A DNA stretch of 52,581 nt from Pedobacter panaciterrae (GCF_001636695.1 NZ_LGEL01000036.1:1-52581), one strand, 5' to 3'. Shown: positions 35,356-45,823, counted from the first letter of the stretch. Numbers and translations: made by a program. Notes: a model not told the origin generated them from the sequence alone.

Positions 35356-37512
35356 TTAGTTCAAAAATACCTCATCAATAAATACCCATGCTGGCTCACC
35401 TTTTCCCGGATGCCATTGCGGAAGTTTCTTAAAGTTTTTAGCCACAATCTTTAAACAAGAGATACTTCGTGGTTCAAATTTTACATCTAACTTTACAAGT
35501 GCATTCCCTTCGTCTTTAAGTGGCATTTGGTTTTTTATAATCTTCAATAAGTGAAGATCTTTTTTGTCCACGCCGCCCCAGACCTCTACCTCTTGAGGCA
35601 GTAAAATATAAGCTGAGACTTGCCTCATTACATTAAGCGTTACAGATTTTAAGGGTATAGGCTGTTTAAAAAACATGATGGTCTCCATGTTATTTTCTCT
35701 AAAACCAATCCATTTGCCTGTATTGATATCAAAATCGCCCAGCTGATTGTCAACCAATATCTTTGTACCATCAGACTTATACTTTTCATTAGGTTGTAGT
35801 AAAAAAGCAATACTATCAGGTTTATAATTGCTTTGATAAAAGTTAAAACTTACAGCATCACTACTGAACCAACCAGCTTTATATGCTTTTGCTTTGAGTA
35901 TAGTAGTTTCATTAATCACAATTTGCTTATCATATAAAGAAGATTTTAGACTATCGGGTTCTGAACCGTCGGTAGTATACCTGATCTGCACCCCATTTAC
36001 AGGATGTTTAACCTGAAGTACTAACGAATTTTTGAAAATAGAAACATCAGTACTTAACCTAGGCTGATTTAATTTAACGGGACTTTTACCGTCATCTTTA
36101 AAACCACCAATAATATTCAGGCCTTTACTCATTTTCTGTAACTGAGCAATCTCTATCTGACTTAAACTAGTGTTCCATAAGGTTAATTCCTTAAGGCTTT
36201 TAACACCTACAAGTTGCTTAACAGCGCTAAAATTAACCTTAGTCCCTGATAGTGACAGTGTATTTAAATGATTTAATGATACTAAGTATTTGAGTCCACC
36301 CCCCTTTACATCTGAAAAATTTAAATTAAGCTTACGTAGATTTTCAAACTCTCCTATTATCTTTAAATCCTCATCTTTAACCGGTAAATTATTTAGATTT
36401 AATGATACAATCTGCTTTTTAAGCGGTGTAAGTTCTTTTATAGCTTCAGGCTTATAAATACTCCTGTTATAAACATTTACTTCTAAAGCTGGTGAAATTT
36501 TATCAAGTGCATAAATTACACGATAATTGTTATTTAGCTTTTTAACCGTCGCCTCGTCAGCTGCCGAAAAATCATAGCTTTCCTCAACAGCCACTACCGG
36601 GCCCAACAACGAGGCCGAAAGTACTCTCAATGAGTCATTCTTTGGCAGGTCTACAACTTTTTTCTTTAAATCGGCATTACCTTTTATCCATAATGCCAAA
36701 ATAGAGATTTCCTCGTTCGTTAATTGAGATTTACTCTTAGGAGGCATGTGTTTTTTATCATCAACCGGAAGGTGTATCCTTTCCAGGAGCAAACTTATTT
36801 CTGGCTTTCCGGGCACGAATAATTTACCGTTCTTTCCACCTTTAAGCATAGATTTGGCATCTGCCAGAATTAAACTTCCTTTTGCTTTTTCCAGGTTATG
36901 ACAGCTCAAACATTTCTCATTAAATATGGGCAGTATCACATCATCAAATATGACCGCTTTATCTACAGGAACCTTTTCTTTTACAGGCATTACAGCTGCC
37001 AGAACAAAATTATCTCCATGAGTTAATGTAGCCCCGTAATGACCTGTAACAATTAAACATAAAATAGTAAGAACGGCGCCTGCTTTTGCCAGAGGTGCTT
37101 TGTACCAGGAAGAATTCCTGGACCAATAAATAATTGAAGAAATAAAAACAATGCTTACCCCTGTCCACTTATGCCATTGCAAAGTACTGCCACTATACCC
37201 CTCCTCTTTAGATAAAAACAATCCCATAACAACTGTTACGGCAGACAGTAAAACCCCGGTTAACAATAAGCCCGTAGTAAAGTTCTGATATAATTTCTCT
37301 CCGGTATAAGCTTCCTTAAAGCGAAAGAATTCCAAAAGCATTGCTAACATCAAAAGCACTATAGGAAAATGCAATACCATAGGATGCAGCCTTCCCAATG
37401 GCTGTAACCAATATGGCACAGAAATTTTATCTCCAACTGCCAGTAGAAATATGATAAAGATGTTTAACGCAAATAATGCATTTTCAGTAAAGCCCTTAAG
37501 CGTAATTTTCAT
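35356..37512 (-). CDS. Membrane cytochrome c fusion: DUF2231 helices, CLSCH heme domain, LRR, chitobiase-like C-terminus
   Basis: This 718-residue protein joins four modules. Residues 1-175 have about five transmembrane helices starting with 'PLGRLHPMVLHFPIVLLMLAM' changed little from DUF2231. Residues about 185-290 are a cytochrome domain with CLSCH (C201, C204, H205) and probable axial Met in 'DDKKHMPPKSKSQL'. Residues about 370-480 are leucine-rich repeats ('ENLRKLNLNFSDV', 'NHLNTLSLSGTKV', 'KSLKELTLWNTSL'). The C-terminus has a CHB_HEX_C-like segment ('NGVQIRYTTDGSEPDS') and a beta-sandwich. It is 76 bases upstream of the sorbosone-dehydrogenase-like gene. A membrane-anchored electron carrier with a recognition surface is inferred. 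Confidence 0.88.
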   Translation of the reverse strand: MKITLKGFTENALFALNIFIIFLLAVGDKISVPYWLQPLGRLHPMVLHFPIVLLMLAMLLEFFRFKEAYTGEKLYQNFTTGLLLTGVLLSAVTVVMGLFLSKEEGYSGSTLQWHKWTGVSIVFISSIIYWSRNSSWYKAPLAKAGAVLTILCLIVTGHYGATLTHGDNFVLAAVMPVKEKVPVDKAVIFDDVILPIFNEKCLSCHNLEKAKGSLILADAKSMLKGGKNGKLFVPGKPEISLLLERIHLPVDDKKHMPPKSKSQLTNEEISILALWIKGNADLKKKVVDLPKNDSLRVLSASLLGPVVAVEESYDFSAADEATVKKLNNNYRVIYALDKISPALEVNVYNRSIYKPEAIKELTPLKKQIVSLNLNNLPVKDEDLKIIGEFENLRKLNLNFSDVKGGGLKYLVSLNHLNTLSLSGTKVNFSAVKQLVGVKSLKELTLWNTSLSQIEIAQLQKMSKGLNIIGGFKDDGKSPVKLNQPRLSTDVSIFKNSLVLQVKHPVNGVQIRYTTDGSEPDSLKSSLYDKQIVINETTILKAKAYKAGWFSSDAVSFNFYQSNYKPDSIAFLLQPNEKYKSDGTKILVDNQLGDFDINTGKWIGFRENNMETIMFFKQPIPLKSVTLNVMRQVSAYILLPQEVEVWGGVDKKDLHLLKIIKNQMPLKDEGNALVKLDVKFEPRSISCLKIVAKNFKKLPQWHPGKGEPAWVFIDEVFLN

Positions 37513-37518
37513 ACAAAA

Positions 37519-38544
37519 TTATGCACGGGTAAATTTATATGGATAAACTTTTCCTGATGCCCATTGTGCTACATAAAGATTGTGGTCGTCATCAACACAT
37601 ACATCATGTGGATTCAGAAAAATCTTTTCGGCCTGAGACATTGGTTGCAATACCCCATTAGTATAAACCGGTTCTGTACCTCCAATATTAGATACTACTT
37701 TATTATTCTTATCGAGAATAGTAACGAAGCCACTGTTTTCCTTATTCAGATCCGGCGATCGAAGTACCGCAGCATATAAATAATCGTTTTTAATAACTGG
37801 TCTGCAAACACAGGCTCCCGGAAGCGCAATTACTTCTTTTAAATTTCCTGCCATATCAAAGCGTTTGAAACAATTGCGGGTACGATCTGTAACAAGCAAT
37901 GATGCTTCACCTTGTCTTTTATCTATACATACACCATGAGCGTTATCCAGATGTTTTGTTTCCGGACCTCTGCCACCAAAATAGCTTAATAATTTACCTT
38001 CAGCATTATAGTGCAGCACATATTGCAATCCGTAGCCATCTGCAATAAAGAAATCACCATTGTCAGCAACAGCTACTTCAGTTGGCACATATTCTTCATT
38101 TTTTTTGTACAGCCCGGTTTCCATCGGACAATCAAGCGTCATGAGTATTTTTCCATCCAAAGTAGTTTTATATACCTGATGTCTATTGGTATCTGTGATA
38201 AAAAGGAATTCTTTACTACCTTCTCTTGCCAGAGTCAATCCGTGTGCCCCCGGAAATTCATGGCCCCAGGAATCTAATAACTTGCCCGATTTATTATATA
38301 TGAGCACATTATTTTTGGTTTCATTTGTTAATAAAAGAATCCGGCCTTTTTTATCCTGCACCATCTCATGACAATCATTTACCGGATTCTTTAAAGGGTT
38401 TAATTGTCCCCATTTAGCATCCATAGTATAGCGCATATTATTGTGCCCATAAACAGGCCCCTTTGATTTTGCCAACGTATCTTTCATAATAAAAAACCCT
38501 GCGGAAACTGCGGTTGTATGTTTTAAAAACTCTCTTCTTTTCAT
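37519..38544 (-). CDS. Tat-exported NHL/6-bladed beta-propeller protein
   Basis: The 341-residue protein opens with a twin-arginine signal ('MKRREFLKHTTAVSAGFF'), so it is exported folded, often with a cofactor. The rest is an NHL-type propeller with repeated 'DKKGRILLLTNETKNNVLIYNKSGKLL', 'NGDFFIADGYGLQYVLHYNAEGKLLSYFGGRG', and 'NPHDVCVDDDHNLYVAQWASGKVY', each cut by me into the repeat unit. The role may be binding or catalysis (relatives include peptidyl-alpha-hydroxyglycine lyase). It lies six bases before the DUF2231-cytochrome gene in the operon. No cofactor site is evident. Confidence 0.88.
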   Translation of the reverse strand: MKRREFLKHTTAVSAGFFIMKDTLAKSKGPVYGHNNMRYTMDAKWGQLNPLKNPVNDCHEMVQDKKGRILLLTNETKNNVLIYNKSGKLLDSWGHEFPGAHGLTLAREGSKEFLFITDTNRHQVYKTTLDGKILMTLDCPMETGLYKKNEEYVPTEVAVADNGDFFIADGYGLQYVLHYNAEGKLLSYFGGRGPETKHLDNAHGVCIDKRQGEASLLVTDRTRNCFKRFDMAGNLKEVIALPGACVCRPVIKNDYLYAAVLRSPDLNKENSGFVTILDKNNKVVSNIGGTEPVYTNGVLQPMSQAEKIFLNPHDVCVDDDHNLYVAQWASGKVYPYKFTRA

Positions 38545-38554
38545 AAAATATTTT

Positions 38555-40006
38555 TTATACTATAATGTCATTAATTACTTTTCCGGCCACATCTGTTAAT
38601 CTGTAGCGACGACCTAAATGTTTAAATGTAAGTTTTTCATGGTTTAATCCAAGCTGATGGAGTACTGTTGCATGGAAATCGTTAACATGAACAGGATCTT
38701 TTACTATGTTATATCCAAATTCATCAGATTCGCCGTATACTATTCCTGGTTTAATTCCCCCGCCGGCCATCCAAATGCTAAAACAACGCGGATGATGATC
38801 GCGGCCATAATTATCCTTGGTCATTGCACCCTGACTATAATTAGTCCGGCCAAATTCACCTCCCCATATTACCAGCGTTTCATCAAGCAATCCTCTTTGC
38901 TTCAAATCAGTTATTAAAGCTGCTGATGCCTGATCAACATCTTTAGCCTGTCCCGCCATTTCGTTTGGCAAATTGCCATGCTGATCCCAACCCTGATGAT
39001 ATAATTGCACAAAACGCACTCCGTTTTCACTTAATTTACGGGCCAGCAAACAATTGGCAGCAAAGGTTCCCGGCACTAAGCAATCAGGTCCATACAGTTT
39101 TATTATATCATCTGGTTCCTTAGAAAGATCTGTAATTTCAGGCACAGCAGTCTGCATTCGATATGCCATTTCATATTGTTGTACCTTAGCATTTATCTCC
39201 GGATCACCAAATTCCTGATAGGACATTTCATTCAGCTCGGCAAGTTTATCCAACATCTTTCTTCTCTCAAACCTGTTTAGTCCTTCAGGATCTTTTAAGT
39301 AAAGTACCGGATCTTCACCACTGCTAAATTGAACCCCCTGATGTGTTGAATCCAGAAATCCATTAGTCCACAGTTTTGAATATACACCCTGCCCATTACC
39401 CTTGCCACGCGATAGCAGTACTGTAAACGCTGGCAGATTCTTATTTTCGCTGCCTAAGCCATAGCTAAGCCATGCGCCCATACTTGGTCTGTTTCCCTGC
39501 TGTGCGCCTGTTTGAAAAAAGGTTAATGCCGGATCATGATTTATTGCTTCCGTAAACATAGATCTGATGATACAAATATCATCTACAACCTTCGCCGTAT
39601 GAGGGAACAAATCACTAATCCATGCCCTCGACACACCATATTGTTTAAAATCGTAATAAGACCCTACCAGAGGAAAGGACGATTGATTGGCAGTCATACC
39701 TGTTAAACGTTGGCCTGCTCTTATAGATGCAGGAAGCTCCTGCCCCATCATTTCCCTAAGCTTAGGTTTGTAATCAAAAGATTCCAGCTGCGAAGGAGCG
39801 CCATTTTGAAACAGATAAATTACCCTTTTAGCTTTAGGAGCAAAATCCGGAATACCGGCAGGTAGCCCTGCTTCTTCAAGGCTACCCGTGAACAGATCGG
39901 GAATTAGCAATGATCCAAGTGCAACACTTCCTAATCCCAAACTTAATTTTGAAAGGAAGCGGCGTCTGTTGAAATTAAGCCCATGCTCCAAAATATTCTT
40001 TTCCAT
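38555..40006 (-). CDS. DUF1501 protein, Tat-exported (alkaline phosphatase superfamily fold)
   Basis: The 483-residue protein has a Tat-like start ('NFNRRRFLSKLSLGLGSVAL') and the DUF1501 body: 'KRVIYLFQNGAPSQLESFDYKP', 'GAQQGNRPSMGAWLSYGLG', 'QLYHQGWDQHGNLP', 'LVIWGGEFGRTNYS' and 'GRDHHPRCFSIWMAGGGIKPGIVYGESDEFGY'. DUF1501 is related to sulfatases and alkaline phosphatases and typically follows a DUF1549/DUF1553 gene, as here (three bases apart). It probably sits in the periplasm. The reaction is unknown. Confidence 0.93.
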   Translation of the reverse strand: MEKNILEHGLNFNRRRFLSKLSLGLGSVALGSLLIPDLFTGSLEEAGLPAGIPDFAPKAKRVIYLFQNGAPSQLESFDYKPKLREMMGQELPASIRAGQRLTGMTANQSSFPLVGSYYDFKQYGVSRAWISDLFPHTAKVVDDICIIRSMFTEAINHDPALTFFQTGAQQGNRPSMGAWLSYGLGSENKNLPAFTVLLSRGKGNGQGVYSKLWTNGFLDSTHQGVQFSSGEDPVLYLKDPEGLNRFERRKMLDKLAELNEMSYQEFGDPEINAKVQQYEMAYRMQTAVPEITDLSKEPDDIIKLYGPDCLVPGTFAANCLLARKLSENGVRFVQLYHQGWDQHGNLPNEMAGQAKDVDQASAALITDLKQRGLLDETLVIWGGEFGRTNYSQGAMTKDNYGRDHHPRCFSIWMAGGGIKPGIVYGESDEFGYNIVKDPVHVNDFHATVLHQLGLNHEKLTFKHLGRRYRLTDVAGKVINDIIV

Positions 40007-40009
40007 AAA

Positions 40010-42331
40010 TCAGGATTTTGTAATGGTTTCTTCTAAATTATATATTGCTGCAATTACCTCCATCATAGCAGCAAGTTCAGTTTTATTGGTTTTCTGCGAG
40101 CTTGGATACTCTCCAACTGCCAAAACTTTATCTGCATTTGATTTTTGCTTAAATACCTTCAATTGATCTGCATAATAAGAAGCCAATAACTTTATTTCCT
40201 TCTCCTTAGGTTTTCTACATACAATCCTTCTAAATGCATTGCTGATCTTTGATTCTGCCGTTCCATTATCTTGTAAAACCTTATCGGCCAAAACACGCGA
40301 AGCCTCCAGTACTGTTGGGTCGTTCATCATGGCTAATGCCTGAAGCGGGGTATTTGTTTTTAATCTTTTAACTTCACATTGATCCCTGTTACTGGCATCA
40401 AAAATTCCCATTATAGGAGGTGGAACAGTTCTTTTAATAAAAGTATACATTCCTCTCCGATACAGACTTTCATTATGATCCTGTCTGTAAGTAGCCAATA
40501 AACCCCGGCCTGATGTTGCCCCTTCCCAAAGGCCAGGGGGCTGGTAAGGTTTAACACTTGGTCCTCCAATTGTCTTAACTAATAAACCGCTACTGGAGAG
40601 CACTACGTCTCTAACAAGTTCAGCAGGAATGCGATAGCGGGGTGCCCTGGCCAAAAGAATATTCTCCGGGTCGGTTTTCAGTTTTTCCGGAGAGACAACT
40701 GCGGATTGTCTATAGGTTGCAGACAAAGCAATTTGTTTAACCAGCCGTTTGATGTTCCATCCATGATTCATAAAATCAACGGCAAGCCAATCGAGCAATT
40801 CAGGATGTGAGGGTAATTCTCCCTGCATACCGAAATCTCCTGAAGTTTTAACAATACCCCTTCCAAAAAATTCCTGCCATACCTGATTTACAAATACTCT
40901 TGAAGTAAGCGGATTATTCTTATCAAACAGCCATTGTGTTAATCCAAGCCTGTTTTTAGGATAATTGTTGTTAAATGAAAGTAATGATTTGGGGGTTCCT
41001 GCTTCAACCACTTCGCCATGAGCATCGTATACCCCTCTTTTTAGTAAGTAGGTTTTACGAACCGTATCCTGATCGCCCATCACTGACACGATCAGTTTAT
41101 TGGTATCTTGTTTATTTACGAATTTCAATATTTCTTTAACATCCGCATTACTGATTTCCATCAAAGGCTTTTTTGCGTAAGTTTCCGGACCACCAACAAC
41201 CGATTCAATGCCAACTTCCTTTACATTATTAAAAAAAGCAAATACCTGGTAGTACTCCTTTTGCGAAAATGGATCGTACTTATGGTCATGACAATGTGCA
41301 CATTCCAGTGTAACTCCAATAATAGCTTTCCCAAAAGTATTAGTCCGATCCGTAACATACTCAACCCGATACTCTTCATCAATAACACCACCTTCTTCCG
41401 TTATTTTATGATTCCTATTAAAACCAGTGGCTAAAAGCTGTTCTTTTGATGCATTTGGCATCAAATCACCGGCAAGCTGCCAGGTGATAAATTGGTTATA
41501 AGGCATGTTCTCATTAAAAGCATGAATAACCCAATCCCTCCATGGCCACTGGCTGCGATAATTATCATCCTGATAACCATGAGAATCGGCATATCTGGCA
41601 ACATCCAACCAATGTAAGGCCATTCTTTCGCCGTATGCGGGGCTTGACAACAACGATTCAACTACCTTCTCATATGCATTACTGCTGGAATCAGCAAGAA
41701 ATTTATCCATCATCTCAACAGATGGCGGCAAACCAGTAATATCAAGGCTCGCACGCTTTAATAATCTTTCTTTATCAGCCTCAGGGTTAGGTTTTACCCC
41801 TTTATGTTCCAACTTATCGAGCACAAAATAATCTATCTCATTTTTTGCCCATTTAGCATCCTTAACCTTAGGTATCTGCGGAGCTTTAGGAGGACTGAAA
41901 GCCCAATGCTTTTCATATTTAGCACCCTGTTTAATCCATTTCTCTATTATAGAAATCTCATTGACAGTTAGTTTTAGATTTGATGATTTTGGAGGCATCA
42001 TGTACGCCGTATCTTTTGAGGAGATCCTTAAAAAAACTTCAGAAGCATTAGGTTTAAAAGGTACAAGTGCATGTGCTGATGGGTTCTCCTTTAGGGCTTT
42101 ATAGGCTTCTTCAGCAATATCTAATCTTAAATCTGCTTCTCGTTTATTCGCATCAGGACCATGACAAATAAAACATTTATCGGAAAGAATTGGCCTGACA
42201 TTAAAGTTGTAACTGATACTATCTGGCAACTGTTCTTCGGCTACCTGATTTGAAGTTGAGCTGTTACATGCCTGTATAACGTATACAATAGCAAAAAACG
42301 TCAGCATTAAATAAAAAAGCCTACGATACAT
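40010..42331 (-). CDS. DUF1549/DUF1553 (planctomycete-type) cytochrome lipoprotein
   Basis: The 773-residue lipoprotein (lipid Cys22 in 'VIQACNSS') has a planctomycete cytochrome C domain at about 40-140 with CFICH (C53, C56, H57) and axial Met in 'YMMPPKSSN'. A DUF1549 region at about 165-370 contains a second heme-type motif CAHCH (C344, C347, H348) in '[15 protein letters not shown]'. A DUF1553 region fills the C-terminal half ('[27 protein letters not shown]', in two parts, and '[20 protein letters not shown]'). It is the first gene of the six-gene operon. It probably is a multi-heme oxidoreductase in the periplasm, substrate unknown. Confidence 0.94.
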   Translation of the reverse strand: MYRRLFYLMLTFFAIVYVIQACNSSTSNQVAEEQLPDSISYNFNVRPILSDKCFICHGPDANKREADLRLDIAEEAYKALKENPSAHALVPFKPNASEVFLRISSKDTAYMMPPKSSNLKLTVNEISIIEKWIKQGAKYEKHWAFSPPKAPQIPKVKDAKWAKNEIDYFVLDKLEHKGVKPNPEADKERLLKRASLDITGLPPSVEMMDKFLADSSSNAYEKVVESLLSSPAYGERMALHWLDVARYADSHGYQDDNYRSQWPWRDWVIHAFNENMPYNQFITWQLAGDLMPNASKEQLLATGFNRNHKITEEGGVIDEEYRVEYVTDRTNTFGKAIIGVTLECAHCHDHKYDPFSQKEYYQVFAFFNNVKEVGIESVVGGPETYAKKPLMEISNADVKEILKFVNKQDTNKLIVSVMGDQDTVRKTYLLKRGVYDAHGEVVEAGTPKSLLSFNNNYPKNRLGLTQWLFDKNNPLTSRVFVNQVWQEFFGRGIVKTSGDFGMQGELPSHPELLDWLAVDFMNHGWNIKRLVKQIALSATYRQSAVVSPEKLKTDPENILLARAPRYRIPAELVRDVVLSSSGLLVKTIGGPSVKPYQPPGLWEGATSGRGLLATYRQDHNESLYRRGMYTFIKRTVPPPIMGIFDASNRDQCEVKRLKTNTPLQALAMMNDPTVLEASRVLADKVLQDNGTAESKISNAFRRIVCRKPKEKEIKLLASYYADQLKVFKQKSNADKVLAVGEYPSSQKTNKTELAAMMEVIAAIYNLEETITKS

Positions 42332-42497
42332 ACATTATCAATTTGGTTTCAATTGTACAGACAAGCTTTCGCTTTTCTGCTTCTATAAATTTAGAATAAA
42401 TACTTTAAATACCAATTATTATTTTTCTTAAAAAACATATTATGGAATTTTTAATGCTTAAATTGTTATAGAATATAACCCGATAAATTTTATAAAA

Positions 42498-42806
42498 ATG
42501 AATGTAGAATTTAATGATGTGCCTCTGATAAAAAATTCAGAAAAAAACAGATTTGAGCTTAAAACCGACGAATATGTGACTTTTATAGACTATAAGGAAC
42601 ATGGAAAAAAGATATGGCTAATCCATACCGAAGCACCCGAAGAATTGAGAGGAAGAGGAACCGCAACTGCTATAGTTGAGAAAACACTGGCTTACCTGGA
42701 AGACAATAACTATAAACTCATTCCTTTATGTCCATTTGTAGTAACATACTTAAAAAGACATACTGAATGGAACAGAATTTTAGATGAAAGCGTAACTCCT
42801 TTTTAA
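42498..42806 (+). CDS. GNAT-family N-acetyltransferase (Yjdj-type)
   Basis: The 102-residue protein is a short GNAT enzyme with 'FELKTDEYVTFIDYKEHGKKIWLIHTEAPEELRGRGTATAIVEKTL'; here 'RGRGTA' is the acetyl-CoA binding loop. 'LIPLCPFVVTYLKRHTEW' is the characteristic end of the YjdJ-like group. It acts in the cytosol. Its 3' end faces the convergent GH95-like gene nine bases away. Confidence 0.9.
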   Translation: MNVEFNDVPLIKNSEKNRFELKTDEYVTFIDYKEHGKKIWLIHTEAPEELRGRGTATAIVEKTLAYLEDNNYKLIPLCPFVVTYLKRHTEWNRILDESVTPF

Positions 42807-42815
42807 AGCCAGAAC

Positions 42816-45101
42816 TTATTCATATCCGTTTTTCAGGACTAGTATTGCACCAGGTTTGGCTGTTAATTCTAAAAATCCATTTTCAGCAGATTTTATTTTA
42901 AAATCTTTATTTGAGGCAATAAAATGGGTCTTGAAAGGCAGTTTTAATTTAGTTATTCCGCCTTTTTCTGAAACGATCTTAACTTCATCTACCTGTCCTC
43001 CATCTTTTTTTGCGCTTACAAGAAAGGCACCTTCCGCTCGTAAATTTTCAAATGAAGCATCCTTCCATTCGGTTGGTACAGCCGGCATAATTTCAATAAA
43101 TCCGGCGTAACTCTGCAATAGCATTTCTTGCAAACCCGCTGCAAATGCAAAATTTCCTTCAAGAGTAAAGGGTCTGTATTGAAATTTAGATAACCCTGAT
43201 TTTGTTTGATCTCCATTTAAATGGAAGCTGTTTATAGAACAAAAAGCCTTAGCAAATATCTGCAGATCCTTTGCAGCACCTGCTCCGTCTTTTGCTCTTG
43301 CTTTAATATTTGCCAGCCAGGAATAAGAGTATCCGCACCAATAATCTGGCCCTATCTTATCTAATAACTGTATGGTGTTCCTAATAATAGACTGCGCTTT
43401 AGATCCGTCTTCCCATTTTATTAAGCCCAATGGGTGGATGGCCATCATGTGTGAAAAATGTCTGTGTGATTCCTTGTAATCTAAACCGGGTGCAAATCTC
43501 AGTTCATCTTTATCTGTTATGGAGAAATCATCAAACTCATTTAACAATTTAGTCCAACGAACAGCTTCGGTTTTCAATCCAAGTTCTGTAGCAAGTTCAG
43601 CAGCAGCTTTAAAGGTAAATTTCATTAAAGCAAGATCATAGTTTGTATTTTGCAAAAACCAGGCACTAAGATCATTGTCGTTTATTTCCGGACTAGAGCT
43701 GATTTTCAATTTCCTATGCCCATTTGAATCTTTCACGGTTATGTTTTCAAGAAACAAGGCAGCTCCTTTAATCCATGGATAGGCTTTATTCTTAAGAAAA
43801 TCCTTATCCATGCTGTAACGCCATTGCAGGTAATAATGCTGCCCCAGCCAGGAAGAAACCGTCGGTGACAACGAATACTGAATCCATCCACCCATTTCTG
43901 TCCCATCCAATGTAGTTACTCCGGGAACAGCAATGCCATCTGCACCAAAATAAAGCTTGGTATAACGCTTATAGTTTGCCTTATTTTGCTCGAGGTGGTT
44001 AATATATCCCATTGCTTCATCCAGATGATTGCCGCTATAGGCAGGCCAATAACTCAGCTGTGTATTTAAGTCATGATGATAATCACCTTTCCATGGTGGT
44101 ATCCTTCCATTATCTGCAGTCCATACCGCCTGCAGTGAAATTGGAGGGGCGTCTTTTCTGGCTACAGAACCGAATTTGTATTGCTCCAAATACCATTGCT
44201 TTTCTATCAGCGTATCAGGCACATGAATTGCTGATTTACTCCAGAAGTTATTCCACCATCCTAAATGAGTGATAAGCTCTTTGTCAAAACTAGCTAAAAT
44301 GGCATTTTGAGTAACAATTGAAGCTTTTTTATTAACTACTTTATTAGGGTACTGGGACGAAATGCTCCAGACACCTTCAACAGTCTTACTATTAACCCTT
44401 CTCCATCTAACATTAATATCATAACTAAATCCACCCCAACCTTCCTGATGATAGGTTATGCTATTTCCATTTTGTTTAATCGTTCCTTGTTTATATCCTA
44501 ATCTAGAAAGGTCATCTCCACCAACCGGGTCGCCGGAAACTTTAACCTCTCCCTGATATTTTGGTGCAATCAAATGCGGTTTAAAATCTTCTCCCACATT
44601 TTCAAATCGGAACCAGCCCAGGGGCTTTACGGCATCAACAAAAGTTTTCAATACAATGCCATTGGTCCATCGTACTTCACAAACTGCATCTTTTATGGAT
44701 AAATGAACATCAGTGGCTTGTCCCCATCCCTTAGTTTCAAATTCGAGAGCTCCACCTGGTATTTTTGAAGGTGCAGGTTCCCGATCATATGGCGCATCAA
44801 AGTATTGTTGTACAGGCTTATAATCTTTTTTATTTACCTGATCAATTACCCATTGATAGCTAAATTCCTTGCGATGTAATCCTTTCATAGGACGCATGTC
44901 CCACACATCCACGCGATCCAGAGAGAAACGCAGCCGCTCACCTTTTTGCCAAATCAAAGCACCTAAAGTTCCATTACCAAGAGGGATAGCCTCATCCCAC
45001 TGAGATGCCAACTTATTGAAATGCAAATCGTGTTTCGGAGACTGCGCAAATGCAGTAACCGAGGCAAAAGTAAAGAGCAGCAATGCAAATGTTCTATTCA
45101 T
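42816..45101 (-). CDS. GH95-like alpha-L-fucosidase/alpha-L-galactosidase family protein, secreted
   Basis: The 761-residue exported protein (signal peptide to 'ASVTAFAQ') has the GH95 N-terminal signature 'LASQWDEAIPLGNGTLGALIWQKGERLRFSLDRVDVWD', shown in two overlapping parts, then an (alpha/alpha)6 part including 'GWIQYSLSPTVSSWLGQHYYLQWRYS', 'SSPEINDNDLSAWFLQNTNYD' and 'SHRHFSHMMAIHPLGLI'. GH95 enzymes release L-fucose or L-galactose. A C-terminal beta-sandwich closes the protein. It is monocistronic. The exact sugar is not evident. Confidence 0.85.
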   Translation of the reverse strand: MNRTFALLLFTFASVTAFAQSPKHDLHFNKLASQWDEAIPLGNGTLGALIWQKGERLRFSLDRVDVWDMRPMKGLHRKEFSYQWVIDQVNKKDYKPVQQYFDAPYDREPAPSKIPGGALEFETKGWGQATDVHLSIKDAVCEVRWTNGIVLKTFVDAVKPLGWFRFENVGEDFKPHLIAPKYQGEVKVSGDPVGGDDLSRLGYKQGTIKQNGNSITYHQEGWGGFSYDINVRWRRVNSKTVEGVWSISSQYPNKVVNKKASIVTQNAILASFDKELITHLGWWNNFWSKSAIHVPDTLIEKQWYLEQYKFGSVARKDAPPISLQAVWTADNGRIPPWKGDYHHDLNTQLSYWPAYSGNHLDEAMGYINHLEQNKANYKRYTKLYFGADGIAVPGVTTLDGTEMGGWIQYSLSPTVSSWLGQHYYLQWRYSMDKDFLKNKAYPWIKGAALFLENITVKDSNGHRKLKISSSPEINDNDLSAWFLQNTNYDLALMKFTFKAAAELATELGLKTEAVRWTKLLNEFDDFSITDKDELRFAPGLDYKESHRHFSHMMAIHPLGLIKWEDGSKAQSIIRNTIQLLDKIGPDYWCGYSYSWLANIKARAKDGAGAAKDLQIFAKAFCSINSFHLNGDQTKSGLSKFQYRPFTLEGNFAFAAGLQEMLLQSYAGFIEIMPAVPTEWKDASFENLRAEGAFLVSAKKDGGQVDEVKIVSEKGGITKLKLPFKTHFIASNKDFKIKSAENGFLELTAKPGAILVLKNGYE

Positions 45102-45133
45102 AGAGTTTTGTAACTTCTTTAAAAATAGGTTAT

Positions 45134-45319
45134 TTATTTTAACTTTTGCACATCCTCCTCATCATTATCCTCTTCCTCTGTTTCTACAAATTCAGTGGGG
45201 TGTTTGGTACGTGTAACTGGTATTACAGGTGGTGTTCCACCCAATCCAATCCCAAAAGAAGCCAGTATTATCATTACAATGAGCCCTAAAAGGCGCATTA
45301 TTTTCTTAAAGCGTTTCAT
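45134..45319 (-). CDS. Small membrane-anchored acidic protein, hypothetical
   Basis: From the ATG at 45319 a 61-residue frame runs: a short basic start ('MKRFKKIMRLL'), one hydrophobic helix ('GLIVMIILASFGIGLGG'), a Pro/Thr stretch, and an acidic tail ('ETEEEDNDEEDVQK'). The shape is that of a small inner-membrane protein with a charged soluble tail. An upstream ATG at 45343 is possible. No family recognised. It is 32 bases upstream of the GH95-like gene on the same strand. Confidence 0.5.
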   Translation of the reverse strand: MKRFKKIMRLLGLIVMIILASFGIGLGGTPPVIPVTRTKHPTEFVETEEEDNDEEDVQKLK

Positions 45320-45396
45320 AAAAAAAATATAGGAAAAAGCCATACGGCCAATAAACCTCTCGTGAAAAAAACAATAAATAGTTCTAGAAAATTAAA

Positions 45397-45801
45397 CTAT
45401 GCCGGGAGGCTCGTTTTATGAGATTCGGGATAAAAAAGGAATATTGCAGCAGAGAATGCTCCAAGTAGAAAATTAATAAATAAAGCCAAAAGTGAGTTGG
45501 AGGCAAATTGGATATGAACAGTGTTGTCTTTATTTATCAAGAGTCTCTCAAAAACTGATTTTATTGAAAGAATTTTGGAATAAATCCAATTGGCCTTATG
45601 AACAACACTCTTATAGAATATTTTATTACTGTTATTTCTGTTCCGGCTAATTATCTTTTCTTCTGTTGCATAACTCTTTAATTTAACAGAAGAGATAACA
45701 TTCGCGGTACCGGATAATGCAAATAAGTTTAAGAACATAAAAAGTCCAGCTATCCAGCGGAATAGCGACCCTTTATAATTCACAGACCTTATCTTCATCA
45801 T
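45397..45801 (-). CDS. Hypothetical membrane protein with two helices
   Basis: The 134-residue protein has an N-terminal hydrophobic segment ('GSLFRWIAGLFMFLNLFAL') and a C-terminal one ('SNSLLALFINFLLGAFSAAI'), with a basic soluble part between. I recognise no family. It sits between two small genes on the same strand, 22 bases after the gene at 45824-46051. Confidence 0.5.
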   Translation of the reverse strand: MMKIRSVNYKGSLFRWIAGLFMFLNLFALSGTANVISSVKLKSYATEEKIISRNRNNSNKIFYKSVVHKANWIYSKILSIKSVFERLLINKDNTVHIQFASNSLLALFINFLLGAFSAAIFLFYPESHKTSLPA

Positions 45802-45823
45802 ATTGAAACAAAGGTAATCAATT

